Shown: piece by piece, positions 1-12,033 of the stretch
Layout of the letters: every line of letters begins with the position of its first letter
How positions within the stretch are numbered: position 1 is the first letter of the stretch
From: Rhabditoides inermis
Taxonomy: Eukaryota > Nematoda > Chromadorea > Rhabditida > Rhabditidae
NCBI GenBank assembly: GCA_963966185.1
Contig: CAWZYM010000098.1
Coordinates: 66,963 to 130,962, forward strand
Direction of reading: 5' to 3'
Length of the DNA: 64,000 bases
Translations under genes and position numbers: made by a program
Notes under the pieces: model-generated
Seen by the model: the letters and a program-made list of their open reading frames with translations, nothing else
Told to the model about the DNA's origin: nothing
The model's database searches: none

Positions 1-1022
1 TCAACCTTGCCGATTCGTACCTCAGATTGATGAAAGATTATCTGTCTAACAGGAGGATGCGAGTGCGAGTGAACGGGACTCTGAGTGAAGAGAAGGAGGT
101 TGTAAGTGGAGTTCCGCAGGGAAGTATCCTAGGACCACTTCTATTCAATTGTTATGTGAATCGTGTGGGGTCGATACAATTGAATGAAGGGGCGCGCATT
201 GTTCAATACGCCGACGATACGGTGTATGTCTCTCGGTATCTTACCGATAGAGACAAGGAGAATGCACAAGAAGATGTGGAGAAACTGAGTGGGCTCTTCT
301 CAGAGATGGGAATGAAGCTGAATGCGGGAAAGTGCAAGGTGATTCGAATGGGAGTGTATGAGAAGGAACCAGATTTCGAGGTAAATCTGCACATTGGTGG
401 AACAGAGCTCGAGTGCACTAGCCAGTACAAGTATCTCGGAGTGGCAATTGATCCTCTGATGAACTTCAGTGGTCACGTGGCTGAGAGAGTGACGAAGGCT
501 CGCCAAGCCATTGGTGCTTTGGTGCGAACTATGAGGAAGTGGGCTCCTCGAAGCGCCTTCGAGAAAGTGTACAAGGCGTGTATTGAGCCAGGACTGCTAT
601 ATGCAGAAGAAGGATGGTTTCCTGCAAACGAGACGGACAGGGCAAGACTCGAAAGAGTGAATGTGCATGCAGCGAGGCTGGTGCAGAATGATTTCACGTC
701 ATCGGATGACCGAGTGCTAGAGAAGGCCAAGTGGAATACGGTAAAGAAGACCGTGAGCGAGAGAAGGAGGGTGCTCATGTGGAATTATGTGCACGGAGTG
801 AGAGCCCCTCCAGATGGAATGCTGGTCCTGGTGTCGGACAGCGGAGTGAGAAGGACAGCACGCGGTGGCCACTCACTGAGAGTGATGGAGCCTGTGGTGA
901 CAAGTGCGAGATTGCACGACTACCCGGTGAACGAGTTGAGAAGGCTATGGAATGCCCTACCGGAGAAGGCTGTATTGGAGGAGACCAAACAGTCGTTCAA
1001 GCGTGCTGTCAAGAATCTGTGA
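1..1022 (+). mobile_element. non-LTR retrotransposon reverse transcriptase, C-terminal part
   Basis: An open frame runs from the window edge to a TGA at 1020-1022. It shows two hallmark reverse transcriptase motifs: GVPQGSILGPLLF at about 109-147 and the catalytic YADDT at about 208-222. A thumb-like region and a typical LINE C-terminal tail (LWNALP near 945-962) follow. The N-terminal fingers and any endonuclease lie outside the window. The enzyme would copy the element's RNA at a nicked target site. No frame break is visible in the 331 residues after the first Met. The motifs fit Jockey/CR1/RTE-type LINEs; the exact clade cannot be settled by eye. Confidence 0.9.
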
Positions 1023-1390
1023 ATTTGTGACCGTCGGAGACGGTGTTTTATCCTACTAACAGTTGTTTTTATCGACTAGCGTGCTTATATAGCACGTTGG
1101 TTGAACTAATCTAGTTCTCACAGTCGTTATAATCCAAGGCTCTGTCTTGTTTTCGGCTGAGAACAATTGGTACGGCTATATCCTCGTTACTCTCTATGAG
1201 TAGTGAGATAAACGCAATACCAACAATAAAAAAAAATTCCTCTTCTACAATGCGCGGAATGTAGCCTCCTGTTGACGGCAAAATATTTGAATTCTTGCGA
1301 AAGAGACTGTGGCGAGAGGAGAGGGTGCAGACGGTGAGCGCGCGTGTCTCTCCATTTCCCATTATCTCTCACAATAAAGTAGTCCGCGCG
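1023..1390. other. LINE 3' flank with a small perfect hairpin
   Basis: No gene is seen. A perfect 6-bp stem hairpin (CGTGCT, loop TATAT, AGCACG) lies at 1080-1096, just downstream of the reverse transcriptase stop. This is a plausible LINE 3' UTR structure recognised by its own enzyme. No clear poly(A) or short-repeat tail was found to mark the element end. Confidence 0.4.
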
Positions 1391-1552
1391 GCCACTGTAC
1401 ATGCATTCTTAACTCTTAATCGCCCAGATATTGTTCTTATAACCCAGTCTTTTTTGTACAAGTCCATTCTTGATAGCCAAATTGTGTCCGACCTACCGTA
1501 CTCAGTGATGCGTAAAGACCGAAACCGTCATGGTGGAGGGGCGTTTTCTATA
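1391..1552 (+). pseudogene. fragment of a LINE AP-type endonuclease
   Basis: About 54 codons read like the middle of an exonuclease-endonuclease-phosphatase domain of LINEs. There is a PDIVLITQSFL segment (usual form PDIlaitEtwL, where the Glu is catalytic), then LPYSVMRKDR and GGGAFSI, which match the conserved lpYsvyRkDR...GGGv block. The glutamate position reads Gln and the flanking domain is missing, so this is a dead scrap. It is not continuous with the reverse transcriptase upstream, since the order is reversed relative to a LINE. It is probably an independent insertion. Confidence 0.7.
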
Positions 1553-2405
1553 TTAGGATTACAGACAGACGGACAGGGCGTTTTCTATATTAGGATTAGG
1601 AATGTACTAAGCTTTCAACTTTCAATCGCTTGGATGGTCAAAGACGTTACCTTCGATTTTTATGGTAAAATTCATGGAAACTAAACAAAATACGCTCTTT
1701 CTGATTGTGTGTGCCGCTGCCGTTGTCGCGGGGCGGAACATTCTCGAAAAAATCAAAATTATGCAAATTTTCTACTTATGGACATTACTTTTTAACACTT
1801 CAGTTAATCAAAATTCATTTTATAAAAAAAATTCAGAATGCCAAGACAAATGAAACAAGCTATTGAAAAGTTATTTTGGACCAAAACTGGCTGATTTGAG
1901 GCAGTGGTCCCTTAACTGAACAAATTTGCATATTGATCTAAAACCACCGATACCACCTTATAGAGCACCCTTGAAAACCCCCATGTGCACACATCCAGCT
2001 CCTAGGTCCCACCTCGTACGATTCTTACGCGGAACGTGTGATACACGAGTCTTTCAAAACGAACCCATTTATCGTAAATAAAAATTTCAAAACAGAAACA
2101 CGTAAGATTATTCCAGTATATTCACAGCGGGACAGCGCCTCGCCTCGCTGCTATCCAGCGCAGATTAGCATAACTTATGCTCGCTCGACACAAGAGAGAG
2201 GGGGTAAAACGGGGGAGGAGTAGGTGGGGCGATGGTACATCGGGAGAAGGAGAATCAACTTGATCTCAAATCCAAATTGGTATCATAATACTTTTGTGGG
2301 AAATTGTGCACAACTACTGACAAATTGAGAACAAGTAAGAACAACTCCTTGAACGTGAGCTGGAGACTGTCGAGAGCGACTCCATTACCTGAAACATCCA
2401 CACAG
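1553..2405. other. intergenic, short direct repeat, no gene seen
   Basis: A ~22-bp motif containing GGCGTTTTCTATATTAGGATTA occurs twice in a row at about 1540-1600, separated by a (CAGA)-like stretch. The rest is AT-rich with no supported coding region on either strand. Confidence 0.4.
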
Positions 2406-4134
2406 TCAGTACAATGCATTGTCAAAGTCAAAGACAGGACTGGCCTTGATGGGTCCGAGTGAAACACGCATGCCCTCGCAGGCAAACACGTATCGCTGGA
2501 TGAGATGCGGGCTGTTCTCGAGCATGTTCGGCCACACGTAGTTAAGCAGATGCACCAGGGCGTCCTCGCAGCCGAATCTGAATAAACAAAAGTTGGAATT
2601 GAATTGACAGGTGTGGATGGAAGTGAAAGGATGCACTCACCCATATACTCCGAGCGATAGATGGGCGACGGCGTCGATGGCGATCTGCCTGTGCACCTGG
2701 TCCCTCTCCATCAGGGCGTCAATCAGCAGGGGAGTCACCGCGTAGATGTAGTCCTTAGCCATCTCGCCAATGTACTGAAACAACACACATCAATCCCACC
2801 TACCTACCTCCAAACACCACACCCTCACCCACCTCGAACATGAACGACAGCGACTTGAGGACTCCGTTCTGGACGTTCATGTCGGGTACTCTGTACTCGT
2901 TCATGATGGCGGGCAGGACGGTGAAAGGCGCGCACGTCTCCGACACAATGGCGATGGCGACCGTGGTGCAGACACGCAGCTGGCGCTCCTGCACCTTGAG
3001 GTTGTTGAGCAGCGTGGCGAGCACATCGTGGGGGCCGATCGCCTTGGCGATGAATCCGAACGTGTTGATGGCGGCACGGCGGATGCTCTTCTTGTGCGCC
3101 TTGAGCAGCTCGAGCAGCTCGAAGCAGATACGCATCCACTCCCTCGCAGACACAAACTCGCTTCCGCGGTCGGCGATCGATCCGACGAGGTCGATGCAGT
3201 TCTCCTGCACCTTCTCGTGCCTGTTCTTGAGGATAGGCGTGAGACGTGGGAGGAGATCCTTGATGGGCGGGGTCATCTTGCTCATTCCGATCACGTTGGT
3301 GATACTCTTGAGGGCACCGAGGATGGATCCGAGCACTTCGGGGTACTCTTCTCCGAGGTACTCGTACAGAACCACTCCAAGATGGCACATCAGCTTCTCC
3401 TCCTCACACAAATGCATCACCGGGGCTACACGCGAGATGAGATCCGCCGCTTGTTGTCGAACCTGAAATGAACCAAAAAATATTAGTCGTCCTCGATTTC
3501 TTCTAAACCAACCTTGGCCGACTTGTTATTCAACCTCCACAGAATGGTTCCACAAATCTGAGGCAAGTATGGCTTGGAGCGGCGACCGAGGGCGCGGCAC
3601 ACCGTACCGAATCCGTCCAACATTACCACGTCCTCTTGCGTTTGCTGTTTGCTCCTAAAGCAACAATTGTTGTGATCACGTAAAATGTCTATTTACCACT
3701 TCCCTATCACAACTTCACAACATATTCAAATGATAACATAAGATTTGACCTCACCTGGAAAGAGTACAGGATACCGTCAATGAGCTGCTCCTCCAACCTC
3801 GAATCAATCTCGGTGGCGCCCTGCAGCTGGATGATGTTCTCGATCGTCTCCATCACCATCTTCCTGAAACAAACAGTTTGAGTCCTTTACGTCCCTCTCA
3901 AAAACAAACCTGTACTGCTCGTTCTCGTCCTTGAGGTCATCCACCACGCGGGCGATCATCTCAGCCGTGCCGACCTTGGTGGCAATCTCCACTGTTGTGT
4001 CGACCAGTTGCCGGTAGTTCCTCCTGTCCATAGCCATTCTCTGGTTCCAGAATGCCTTGAAGAACGGACCGAGAATCTCGTCGTGAATGTACGCCGGCTC
4101 GATTCCATCAGTCGCACAGCACTGCTTCACCACC
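2406..4134 (-). pseudogene. SF3B1 (SF3b155) C-terminal HEAT region, truncated at both ends
   Basis: Six minus-strand exons (about 3911-4134, 3755-3864, 3513-3656, 2833-3462, 2641-2774, 2406-2577) join in phase and match the C-terminal HEAT repeats of splicing factor 3B subunit 1 almost residue for residue. Examples are [43 protein letters not shown] and [17 protein letters not shown]3B1 belongs to the U2 snRNP and clamps the branch-site duplex. Two things are wrong. The N-terminal two thirds are absent, replaced by a satellite and then an opposite-strand gene. The last exon leaves homology after a GP dipeptide and stops at 2406, losing roughly the last 70 residues. What remains is conserved and open, so it is either a recent partial duplication or an assembly fragment. 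Identity is very sure; pseudogene status is inferred from the missing ends. Confidence 0.88.
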
Positions 4135-4435
4135 TAAACGACAGAAAATAAGCTTTGTTCAAGGCTTTGAAGAAAGAGCATCTAAGAGCATCTCTCTCGT
4201 TCAATCTGTATTTGAATAATCGTTTCATGACACATAAACGATTAAAAATCGTGAAATCGTCAGAAATAGGCCCCTGTATATTTAAAGGTAGTGTACCCTC
4301 TGATTCTGGTTGCGAAACGAACCTTGACACGTTTATCGACGATATTTTTCTAATGTTTTGCCACAATATAGCTTTTAAATTCATACAATATTTATTTTAA
4401 AAATTCATTGATAAATGCGAACCAAGGTTCAGATT
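4135..4435. other. SF3B1 upstream flank, no exon found
   Basis: The sequence just upstream of the last recognised SF3B1 exon shows an acceptor-like TTTAG on the minus strand at 4135-4139, then AT-rich DNA. No further SF3B1 exon can be found here or anywhere up to 6.3 kb. Confidence 0.4.
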
Positions 4436-4626
4436 GGTCTTCGGCGCCACTCGCGCCTTTCTGCCGCGCCTTTCTGAATGGGGCACTTGGCAGAGAGTGC
4501 GTATGATTGGAATGACATAGGCAGGAGTAGTGTAGGGATGGATCAGTATCACACTGCCCAAGCCCAGCACGGCGCCGTGACAGACGGAATCGCGGTGGGA
4601 GAAGAGCATCTAGAGAGCTAGAGTGG

Positions 4627-4674
<48 letters not shown>

Positions 4675-5093
4675 GAGAGAGACGTGCTGCCCTGATGGCG
4701 ACCGTCTGGGAATGGGGCACTTGGCAGAGAGTGCGTATGATTGGAATGACATAGGCAGGAGTAGTTTAGGGATGGATCAGTATCACACTGCCCAAGCCCA
4801 GCACGGCGCCGTGACAGACGGAATCGCGGTGGGAGGAGAGCATCTAGAGTGGAAGAGAGAGAGAAAGAGAGAAAGAGAGAAAGAGAGAGAGAGATAGAGA
4901 AAGAGAGAAAGAGAGAGACGTGCTGCCCTGATGGCGACCGTCTGGGAATGGGGCACTTGGCAGAGAGTGCGTATGATTGGAATGACATAGGCAGGAGTAG
5001 TGTAGGGATGGATCAGTATCACACTGCCCAAGCCCAGCACGGCGCCGTGACAGACGGAATCGCGGTGGGAGAAGAGCATCTAGAGAGCTAGAG

Positions 5094-5142
<49 letters not shown>

Positions 5143-5325
5143 GAGAGAGACGTGCTACCCTGATGGCGACCGTCTGGGAATGGGGCACTTGGCAGAGAGT
5201 GCGTATGATTGGAATGACATAGGCAGGAGTAGTGTAGGGATGGATCAGTATCACACTGCCCAAGCCCAGCACGGCGCCGTGACAGACGGAATCGCGGTGG
5301 GAGAAGAGCATCTAGAGAGCTAGAG

Positions 5326-5380
<55 letters not shown>

Positions 5381-5612
5381 GAGAGAGACGTGCTGCCCTG
5401 ATGGCGACCGTCTGGGAATGGGGCACTTGGCAGAGAGTGCGTATGATTGGAATGACATAGGCAGGAGTAGTTTAGGGATGGATCAGTATCACACTGCCCA
5501 AGCCCAGCACGGCGCCGTGACAGACGGAATCGCGGTGGGAGGAGAGCATCTAGAGTGGAAGAGAGAGAGAAAGAGAGAAAGAGAGAAAGAGAGAGAGAGA
5601 TAGAGAGAATGA
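4436..5612. repeat. tandem satellite, five units of ~235 bp, each with a GA tract
   Basis: The block starting GGGGCACTTGGCAG recurs at 4480, 4714, 4950, 5182 and 5420 (spacings 234, 236, 232, 238). Each unit is a conserved ~160-bp core followed by a (GA)n/(GAAA)n tract whose length explains the period differences. Long open frames on both strands are by-products of the repeat. Units 2 and 5 share a T and a shortened boundary, which hints at a two-unit duplication. Confidence 0.9.
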
Positions 5613-5773
5613 GTGATTGTAAGTGATAAACAGATCGAAGTGGCTCCTCCATCCTTCTCCATGCCACTTTCTCGTTCAGCGCCAGTCGATCAATCATTCC
5701 CGACCTCACCAACGCTCACTTTTTCTTTCTACCCCCCTCCCCTTCTACCTTTCTCCCTCTCATTATCTTTATC

Positions 5774-5816
<43 letters not shown>

Positions 5817-6403
5817 CTATTCCTTTCTTCCTCTTTCTCTTCCTCTCCCCCTCTCTCTTTCTCTCCCCCCTCTCACCCTCTCTCCCCTCTTTCGAGGTAG
5901 AAGGGCATCAAGTCGCGATCCAAGTCAACTGTGCATTTTCCGACTGGTCTCTGCCCCGGGCGCCTTTCGCATCCCCGTCTGGTCTCTCTCTCAACACACT
6001 GTCTCTTGCGAGCGGTGTATGGTATCAATGCCGATAAGAATGACCGCTGGGAGCCATTTGTCACCGCTTCTGTTGTTCTGTATATCCGTGTGCGCAGTTG
6101 TGTGTCTTTGTTGTTTCGTGCGAGTTTTGTTACGAGTATTCGATGACATAAAGTCTTCATTATCTTCATTGTCTTCCCTACTCACCTCATGCTCATCTCA
6201 TCGCGAATTCTTTCTAAGCTATCATCACCTGCGCTTTTTGTGTTACAACCTTCGTTTCATTTTCGTCATGCTATCCTCTAGAAGCTCGTTTTACGTAAAG
6301 GGTGCATCGAAAACAAGCTCTTCCACAATGCCCTGGGCTGGCCAAGTGAAAGAAGGTACGTGAGCGAGTGGCGGGTAGGGGTGGATTGAGTGGGAAAATC
6401 AAT
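5613..6403. other. pyrimidine-rich spacer upstream of the 6.4-kb gene
   Basis: 5720-5890 is nearly pure C/T, including a (CT)n run. 5900-6300 has no convincing exon. A possible 5' exon with a short open frame and a GT donor ends near 6355 but could not be tied to the gene. Confidence 0.4.
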
Positions 6404-8144
6404 ATGGCAGGTCCATCCTCTTCATCGAGTGGTGGCTCTGCGAGTGGAGACGAGAAGAAGGACATGATCGAGATCGACGACGAGCAGGTCGACGACAAGG
6501 ACGAGAGCAAGCCGCTTGTCAAGCAGAAGGCTGTCTCCGAAGAAGAGAGCAGCGACAGGGAGGTAAGCTGGAAATGGAGTTGAGTACGCTGTTGGAGATG
6601 TAACGGCGTGAATGTTATGGTATTTGTTTTGTTTTGATTGATTATCGATTGAACATCTGCTGATTATCGATTGATTATCGATTGCCGTTTAGTATGCTTG
6701 CTGTTTCTGAGTTTTGATTTGCAGGTGTCCGAGTACTGGCGCGCGCCGTCGCTGATATTCCTGCAGGATGGTGTATACCAGTGAGTCAATACACATTATT
6801 GTGTCTTGTTATTGATGTTATTCAAACCCTATTTTAGGAGGAGGGATATGGACGCAGTTCGCTTGGAGCTTGAGGCTCAGAGGATCCATCTTGAGCTGAA
6901 TGAGAAGAAAGGGGCTCCGATTCAGCGAACGATGCTGCTCAGCAAGTTGAACATTGTGACGGTACGTTCCTTCTGTCTCTTTCGTTCCCTTCCCCTCGCA
7001 TTCGTTGATAAAATTGTATGTAGTTTTTTTTATTTTTGAATGCACACGTTTATTTTTTCAGAGAAAGTTCGGAGCAGGTTACCCTACTACTACACAGGAC
7101 GTGTTAGATTACACACAGGAGATTTCCTACTGGTGGGTTGGCAAGTAGATCGCATCTTCTGAAACGTACTAAACTGTGTGATATTGATTTCGAAGAAATG
7201 TGATACCAAAGAGAATTTACGAATTTTGTTGAGCGATTTACCAAAATCCGAAACTTTCTTCTTTTTCAGCGAGGGACTCCTCTTCGCGGCTCGTCTGAAC
7301 ACGACTCTCCCGGTCGGTTTCATCTCTCTTCCACGTCTTCTCTCTCCCCCCCCTCTCTCTCTTACTTTCCCTCACTTTCCCTCTCTCTCTCCCTCTCTCT
7401 CCCCCCCTCTCTGTCTCCCCCCTCTCTCTCCCTCTCTCCCTCTCTCCCTCTCTCCCTCTCTCCCTCTCTCCCTCTCTCCCTCTCTCCCTCTCTCCCTCTC
7501 TCCCTTTTCCGCCTTGAGTCATGTATTATCACGTTTCGTATTTCAGCGAGCCGAGCTAAACGCTCTCCAGACGTCTCTCGACAAGATCATGATCGCAGTC
7601 AAGAAGAGAGCCGCCTTTCTTCGGGCAGAGACGCTGCTCCTGTTCTGTCAGCTTCCACTACATGTACGTTACGCGACAAGTTTCATCAACCCTTGATGTT
7701 ATTCTTTCCCTGATCGGTACGTTTCAGTTGCCATGCCACGTGATTACGGCCTCTGACAGGGTTGCATACTGCCAAATTCTGCTCGACTCGTTCCTCGTGT
7801 TCGACGCTGTCGCGCAGACGTACGCCTCTGTGCATGACGATGTGGCAGGACTGCCGGCGGACGATGACAGTGCTGCCCTCGTCCAGCCCGAACAACTCGA
7901 CGCTATCAAGACGAACTTCATTGCGGCAATCGAAGAGACCATGACCAAGGCCAAAGCCGGTGCAATCTTGGAAGTAGGTGAACGGTAGTTGTGATTTGAT
8001 AAGCGAGTCGTTTGTGCTCAGGAAGAAAAGACTGCGCGTGAAGCCCTCGCTGCCCGGAACGCCGCTCTCAAGGAAGAGCTACAGACTGCTGGCACGCTGG
8101 CGCCTGTCTCACTGAAGAACCCGCTAAAGGCCGGCAGTGATTAA
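6404..8144 (+). CDS. unrecognised 312-residue, eight-exon protein
   Basis: Exons at 6404-6562, 6725-6780, 6838-6961, 7062-7132, 7270-7312, 7547-7663, 7728-7974 and 8023-8144 join in phase to an open 312-codon frame ending in TAA. All introns are GT-AG. The N-terminus (residues 1-53) is acidic and Ser-rich and probably disordered. It is followed by a helical, Leu/Glu-rich body containing a likely coiled coil around residues 72-115 and a charged Ala/Glu-rich coil near the C-terminus (EEKTAREALAARNAAL). No signal peptide or membrane segment is visible. I do not recognise the family. It is the only host-like gene in the first 15 kb without a visible frame break, so it is probably functional. An ATG further upstream (6268 or 6329) with another splice is possible. 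Confidence 0.7.
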
Positions 8145-8916
8145 TCGGTACGATAGCATACTGTACATCACCACATCGTACCTCGTTCCTTCCTGTTGTG
8201 CAGTGTTTGTGTGGAGTGCTAAGCGGTTTATGACGTAGCGTAGCTTGCGGAGTTTTAACCTATTATGTGTTGACGCGCCCTTGTATTGCGGCGATGTGTT
8301 GATTTGTGTTGACGCGCCCTACCCACTGAGCGGCCCGCTCTTGTCATAATATCGATCAGCTGTTGTATTGTCACCGCCGGCCTCTCTCTCTCTGCATTCG
8401 TTGGTCCGACTTTGTTTCTCTTGTTCTCCCGTTTTACCCGTTTCACCCAATTCATTCATTTTGCCGTTCGGAATAAAGGCGCTTCTTTTACTTTGGCTTG
8501 TGTTGATTGCCGAAATATATTTCTCGAATGATATGTTTCAATTTATGTGTCATGTTGTTTCTCTCGTTTTCAACCCGAATAATCCGTCGGCTCGGCATCA
8601 TGTGATTCTTCTTGTTTTTGCATATGACGCGAAACGTGACACAAAACATGCTATATTGCCCGTTTCGTTCACCCCAATATCACAGCGGTAATGGCCGATC
8701 TGATCTGTGAGACAGCAGCAGAGCCATGCATAATGTTGATGTATTCATTGTTTGTAATTGTCCGTCTGTCTCGCATGTTTTCCGCTCTGCGCGTGATTGG
8801 CGGTCGCAAGCTGGTCAGTAGACCCTGGTTGTCTTCCAGAATGAGAAACGTCGCCCTTCTACATACGTGTGGTTATGATTATTGATTTATTGAGATGAGT
8901 ATTGATTGTTTGTAGG
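8145..8916. other. 3' flank with a possible poly(A) signal and a short direct repeat
   Basis: GTGTTGACGCGCCCT occurs twice (about 8266 and 8307). AATAAA at about 8472 could serve as the poly(A) signal of the gene ending at 8144. No supported exon is present up to 8916, although the PWP2 N-terminal exons would be expected here. Confidence 0.35.
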
Positions 8917-11178
8917 GTGTGCAACGCGATCTCTATAAACTGGGCTGCGATGCTGCTGAGTTCGTTCACTGGACGATGTATGTGCTAATCGAGGACGGCC
9001 GGCGCGCGTCGGTGGAAACACGGAGTCGATGGCGTAACTGTGCCGGGTGCGTTGTTTACTTGTTTACTTGTTTGTTTACTCAGCAGTACGATGACCAGTG
9101 TGAGATCTGCAGGTGAGGTTATGGTGTCCGTTATGATTGTGTTACATTCGTTTCCAGGTGGTGTCGGTGTGCCGTCGCGGCCACGCGTTCTACTGGACGT
9201 CGAACCTGAAGCCGGGCGATCTGATCGCGGGAGAGTTTGACACGGAGCTCCTCAAGAACGTTGACGACGTCGACGCCAAGCAACAGGTGCTGGCTTACGA
9301 GAAGACGAGGTGGGTCGAGAGAGAGTGTGTATTTAGTTGTCCAGTTGGCTTGTCATCATATGATTGTATTTATTCTGTCACTGGAGTATCTACGAGTATT
9401 TAGTTGTCATCATAGCTTTCAGTCGTAGTCATCAGAGCGACTTTCAGAATGTGAAACAATGTTTACGAAAGTCATATTGTGTCAGACAAGCGCGAGACAG
9501 GCCGTAACAGCACCAATTGACTACAACATTTGATCATGTCATTACAGGGTGAACCTGTGCGAGTCGTCCGGCGGCGGCAAGCAGGTGGACATGACTGCGT
9601 GTCGCCTGCACGGCAAGAGCCAGCTGCTGGTGACGGCATTCGCCAAGGGAGTATTCGTCCTCCACGAGCTGCCCACCTTCGCCCTCATCCACAATCTACG
9701 GTGAGAGTGGTTTTTGCCAAATGTATGGTGTTCAAGCATTCATGATTCTGTAGTTTACTTTCCGAACACAGCGCAATGTCTTTAGTTTTTGTGTCGAGAT
9801 TTGTAATGGTATTCTGAAAGATATTTCCCGTGTCGCTCATTCACAACCTACTGTCGGTGGTTGTTTCTGGAGTTTGTCAAGATTCGCGCTATGTAAAATT
9901 AATCCAGATTTTGTGTTGATACCCTTGTTATTTCCATGAAATGTATTGTTTCGTGTTTCAGTGTGTCGCAGCTGCAGGTGAACACCATTGACATCTCGGC
10001 GCGCGGCGAGACTGGCTCGCCATCGGGTGCGGAAAGGTACGCGATGGTGAAGGCGGTGTTGGGCAGTTGGAAAAATGCAGGCATATCAGTTGTGAGTAAG
10101 GTAGACCAGTTCATTGCTGAGTATTGCTAATCATTGTTGCTATGTTGATGTATGTACGGCAGTTGTGTAGGAGAGTGAGACGCATGTTCAATTTTGCGTT
10201 GTCATTGCTTTGTTGATGTTTCATCTTTCATGTGCAGGTTCGTCTGCGCAGCTGGTGGTGTGGGAGTGGCAGTCGGAGACGTACGTGATGAAGCAGCAGT
10301 CGCACTCGCAGCGCGTCCGCTGCGCCCGCCTACTCGCCCGACGGCGCCCACACCTCGCCACCGTAGCTGAGCACGAAAAGGTACGTGTTTGATTGGCTGA
10401 AGTTTTACGTTACGTTTCAGTTTACGAGATTGGATATGTATATTTTTCTGTTTGAAACGGATAGGCACGTTTCAAGTGGTTGAAGATGGTCTATATGGTA
10501 ATAAGTTATTTGCTTTGTAGGTGAAGATCTGGTCGTCTCGGAACGCGGTCTGCACGGTGACCTTTGACGAGCACATGTCTGCTATGGCGGCGGTGGCGTA
10601 GACGCAATCGGGCAAGGCCATCCTTCTCGGCAAGCAACAAGCAAGGACGGAACCATCAGGGCGCACGACCTCAAGCGGTGTGCAGAGAGTTTGTTGATAT
10701 GGATAGAGATGGAGATTAGGAGAATGGTGAGAATGGGCGGTTTTGCAGCTACCGCAACCACACGCTGGTGTGTCCGGAGCCGACGCATCCGGGATCACTG
10801 ACTGTCGACGACGCGAGCGGAGACACTGTCGTCGCTGCTGGAATCGAGATATTCCAAGTGCGGTCGATTCCGGCGTTTACTATTGGATCAATTGTTGTTG
10901 GATAATGAGTGAACTACTCTCACTCCGTTTGTGTCGATTCCTCATTGTTGCAGGTGTACATTTGGTCGATGGAGAACGGTCGTACACGGCGCCTGTGTCG
11001 GGCCTCGCCATCCACAACAACACGCTGGTGACGTCTTCGTGGGACAAGAAGTTCCGCGTCTGGAACATTGTCGATTCGTCCAGCGAGATGACCGACATAC
11101 CACAGGAGGTGCTCAACGTGGCACTGTCGCCCTGCCGACAGGTGAGTGAGGCTTGTGCGTCTATATCTCCCACCCCCC

Positions 11179-11227
<49 letters not shown>

Positions 11228-11972
11228 GTGCCTGGTGCAGTCTGTCTCTTCGGAACCGAAGTTTTTCGATTGTTTCGAAGAGCTCTTCCGTACAGCTTGT
11301 TACGAAGAAGTTTGAAAAACTTGTTCCGTAGAGATTGATCATTACGCATCTCTCCCCTCCTAGGTGATCGCTGCGCTGACGATGGGCTCGTGCATCACGC
11401 TGTTCCACACACAGTCGATGGCGCAGATTGGCTCGATCGACGCTCGCTGGGACGTGGATCCACCGAGGGGGGAGACGGACGAGATCAAGCGGGACACGAG
11501 TGCCAGGAGCAAGTGAGTGCAGGGACGATGACGGAGCCAGGGCGCATTGAATAGCGTCTCGTTTCAGGGCGTTCAACCAGTTGTGTGTCTCGCCAGACTC
11601 AGCTGTTGGTGGGAGAGAGCAACTACTTCTGTCTGTACTCGGTCGGTGACCGACTGCTCATGAACAAGTTCAAAATCACGGTCAACAGGAGTCTCGATGG
11701 AGTCGTGGTGAGTGGGAGGAGGGAAAGGGAGGAAGATGGGCATCGAGGATGGAGACACATGTCATGCCTGTTTCAGCTGGACATTCGCTAACGCGACATG
11801 AGCGAGTTTGGCAAGCTGAAGCTGATTGGACTGCGCGGACAGTGGGGACGACGGGATGGGCTCGAACAAGAAGGCGCTCAAGCTACCCGGAAAACTGCAG
11901 TCTGATGCGGCTGAGCGCAGCCACAAACCCATGATCAGAGTGTATGGCGTGACGTTCTGTCCCACTGGTGAG

Positions 11973-12033
<61 letters not shown>

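Noticed and set aside
2840..3471. Two plus-strand frames of about 150-210 residues
   Set aside because: They are antisense to the large SF3B1 exon, whose identity is certain.
4397..5712. Long open frames on both strands with Arg/Glu or Ser/Leu runs
   Set aside because: They are translations of the ~235-bp satellite and its GA tracts; they repeat with the unit and have no homology or splice signals.
7238..7522. Arg/Gly/Glu-rich minus-strand frame
   Set aside because: It lies over a pyrimidine-rich intron of the 6.4-kb gene and is a simple-repeat artefact.
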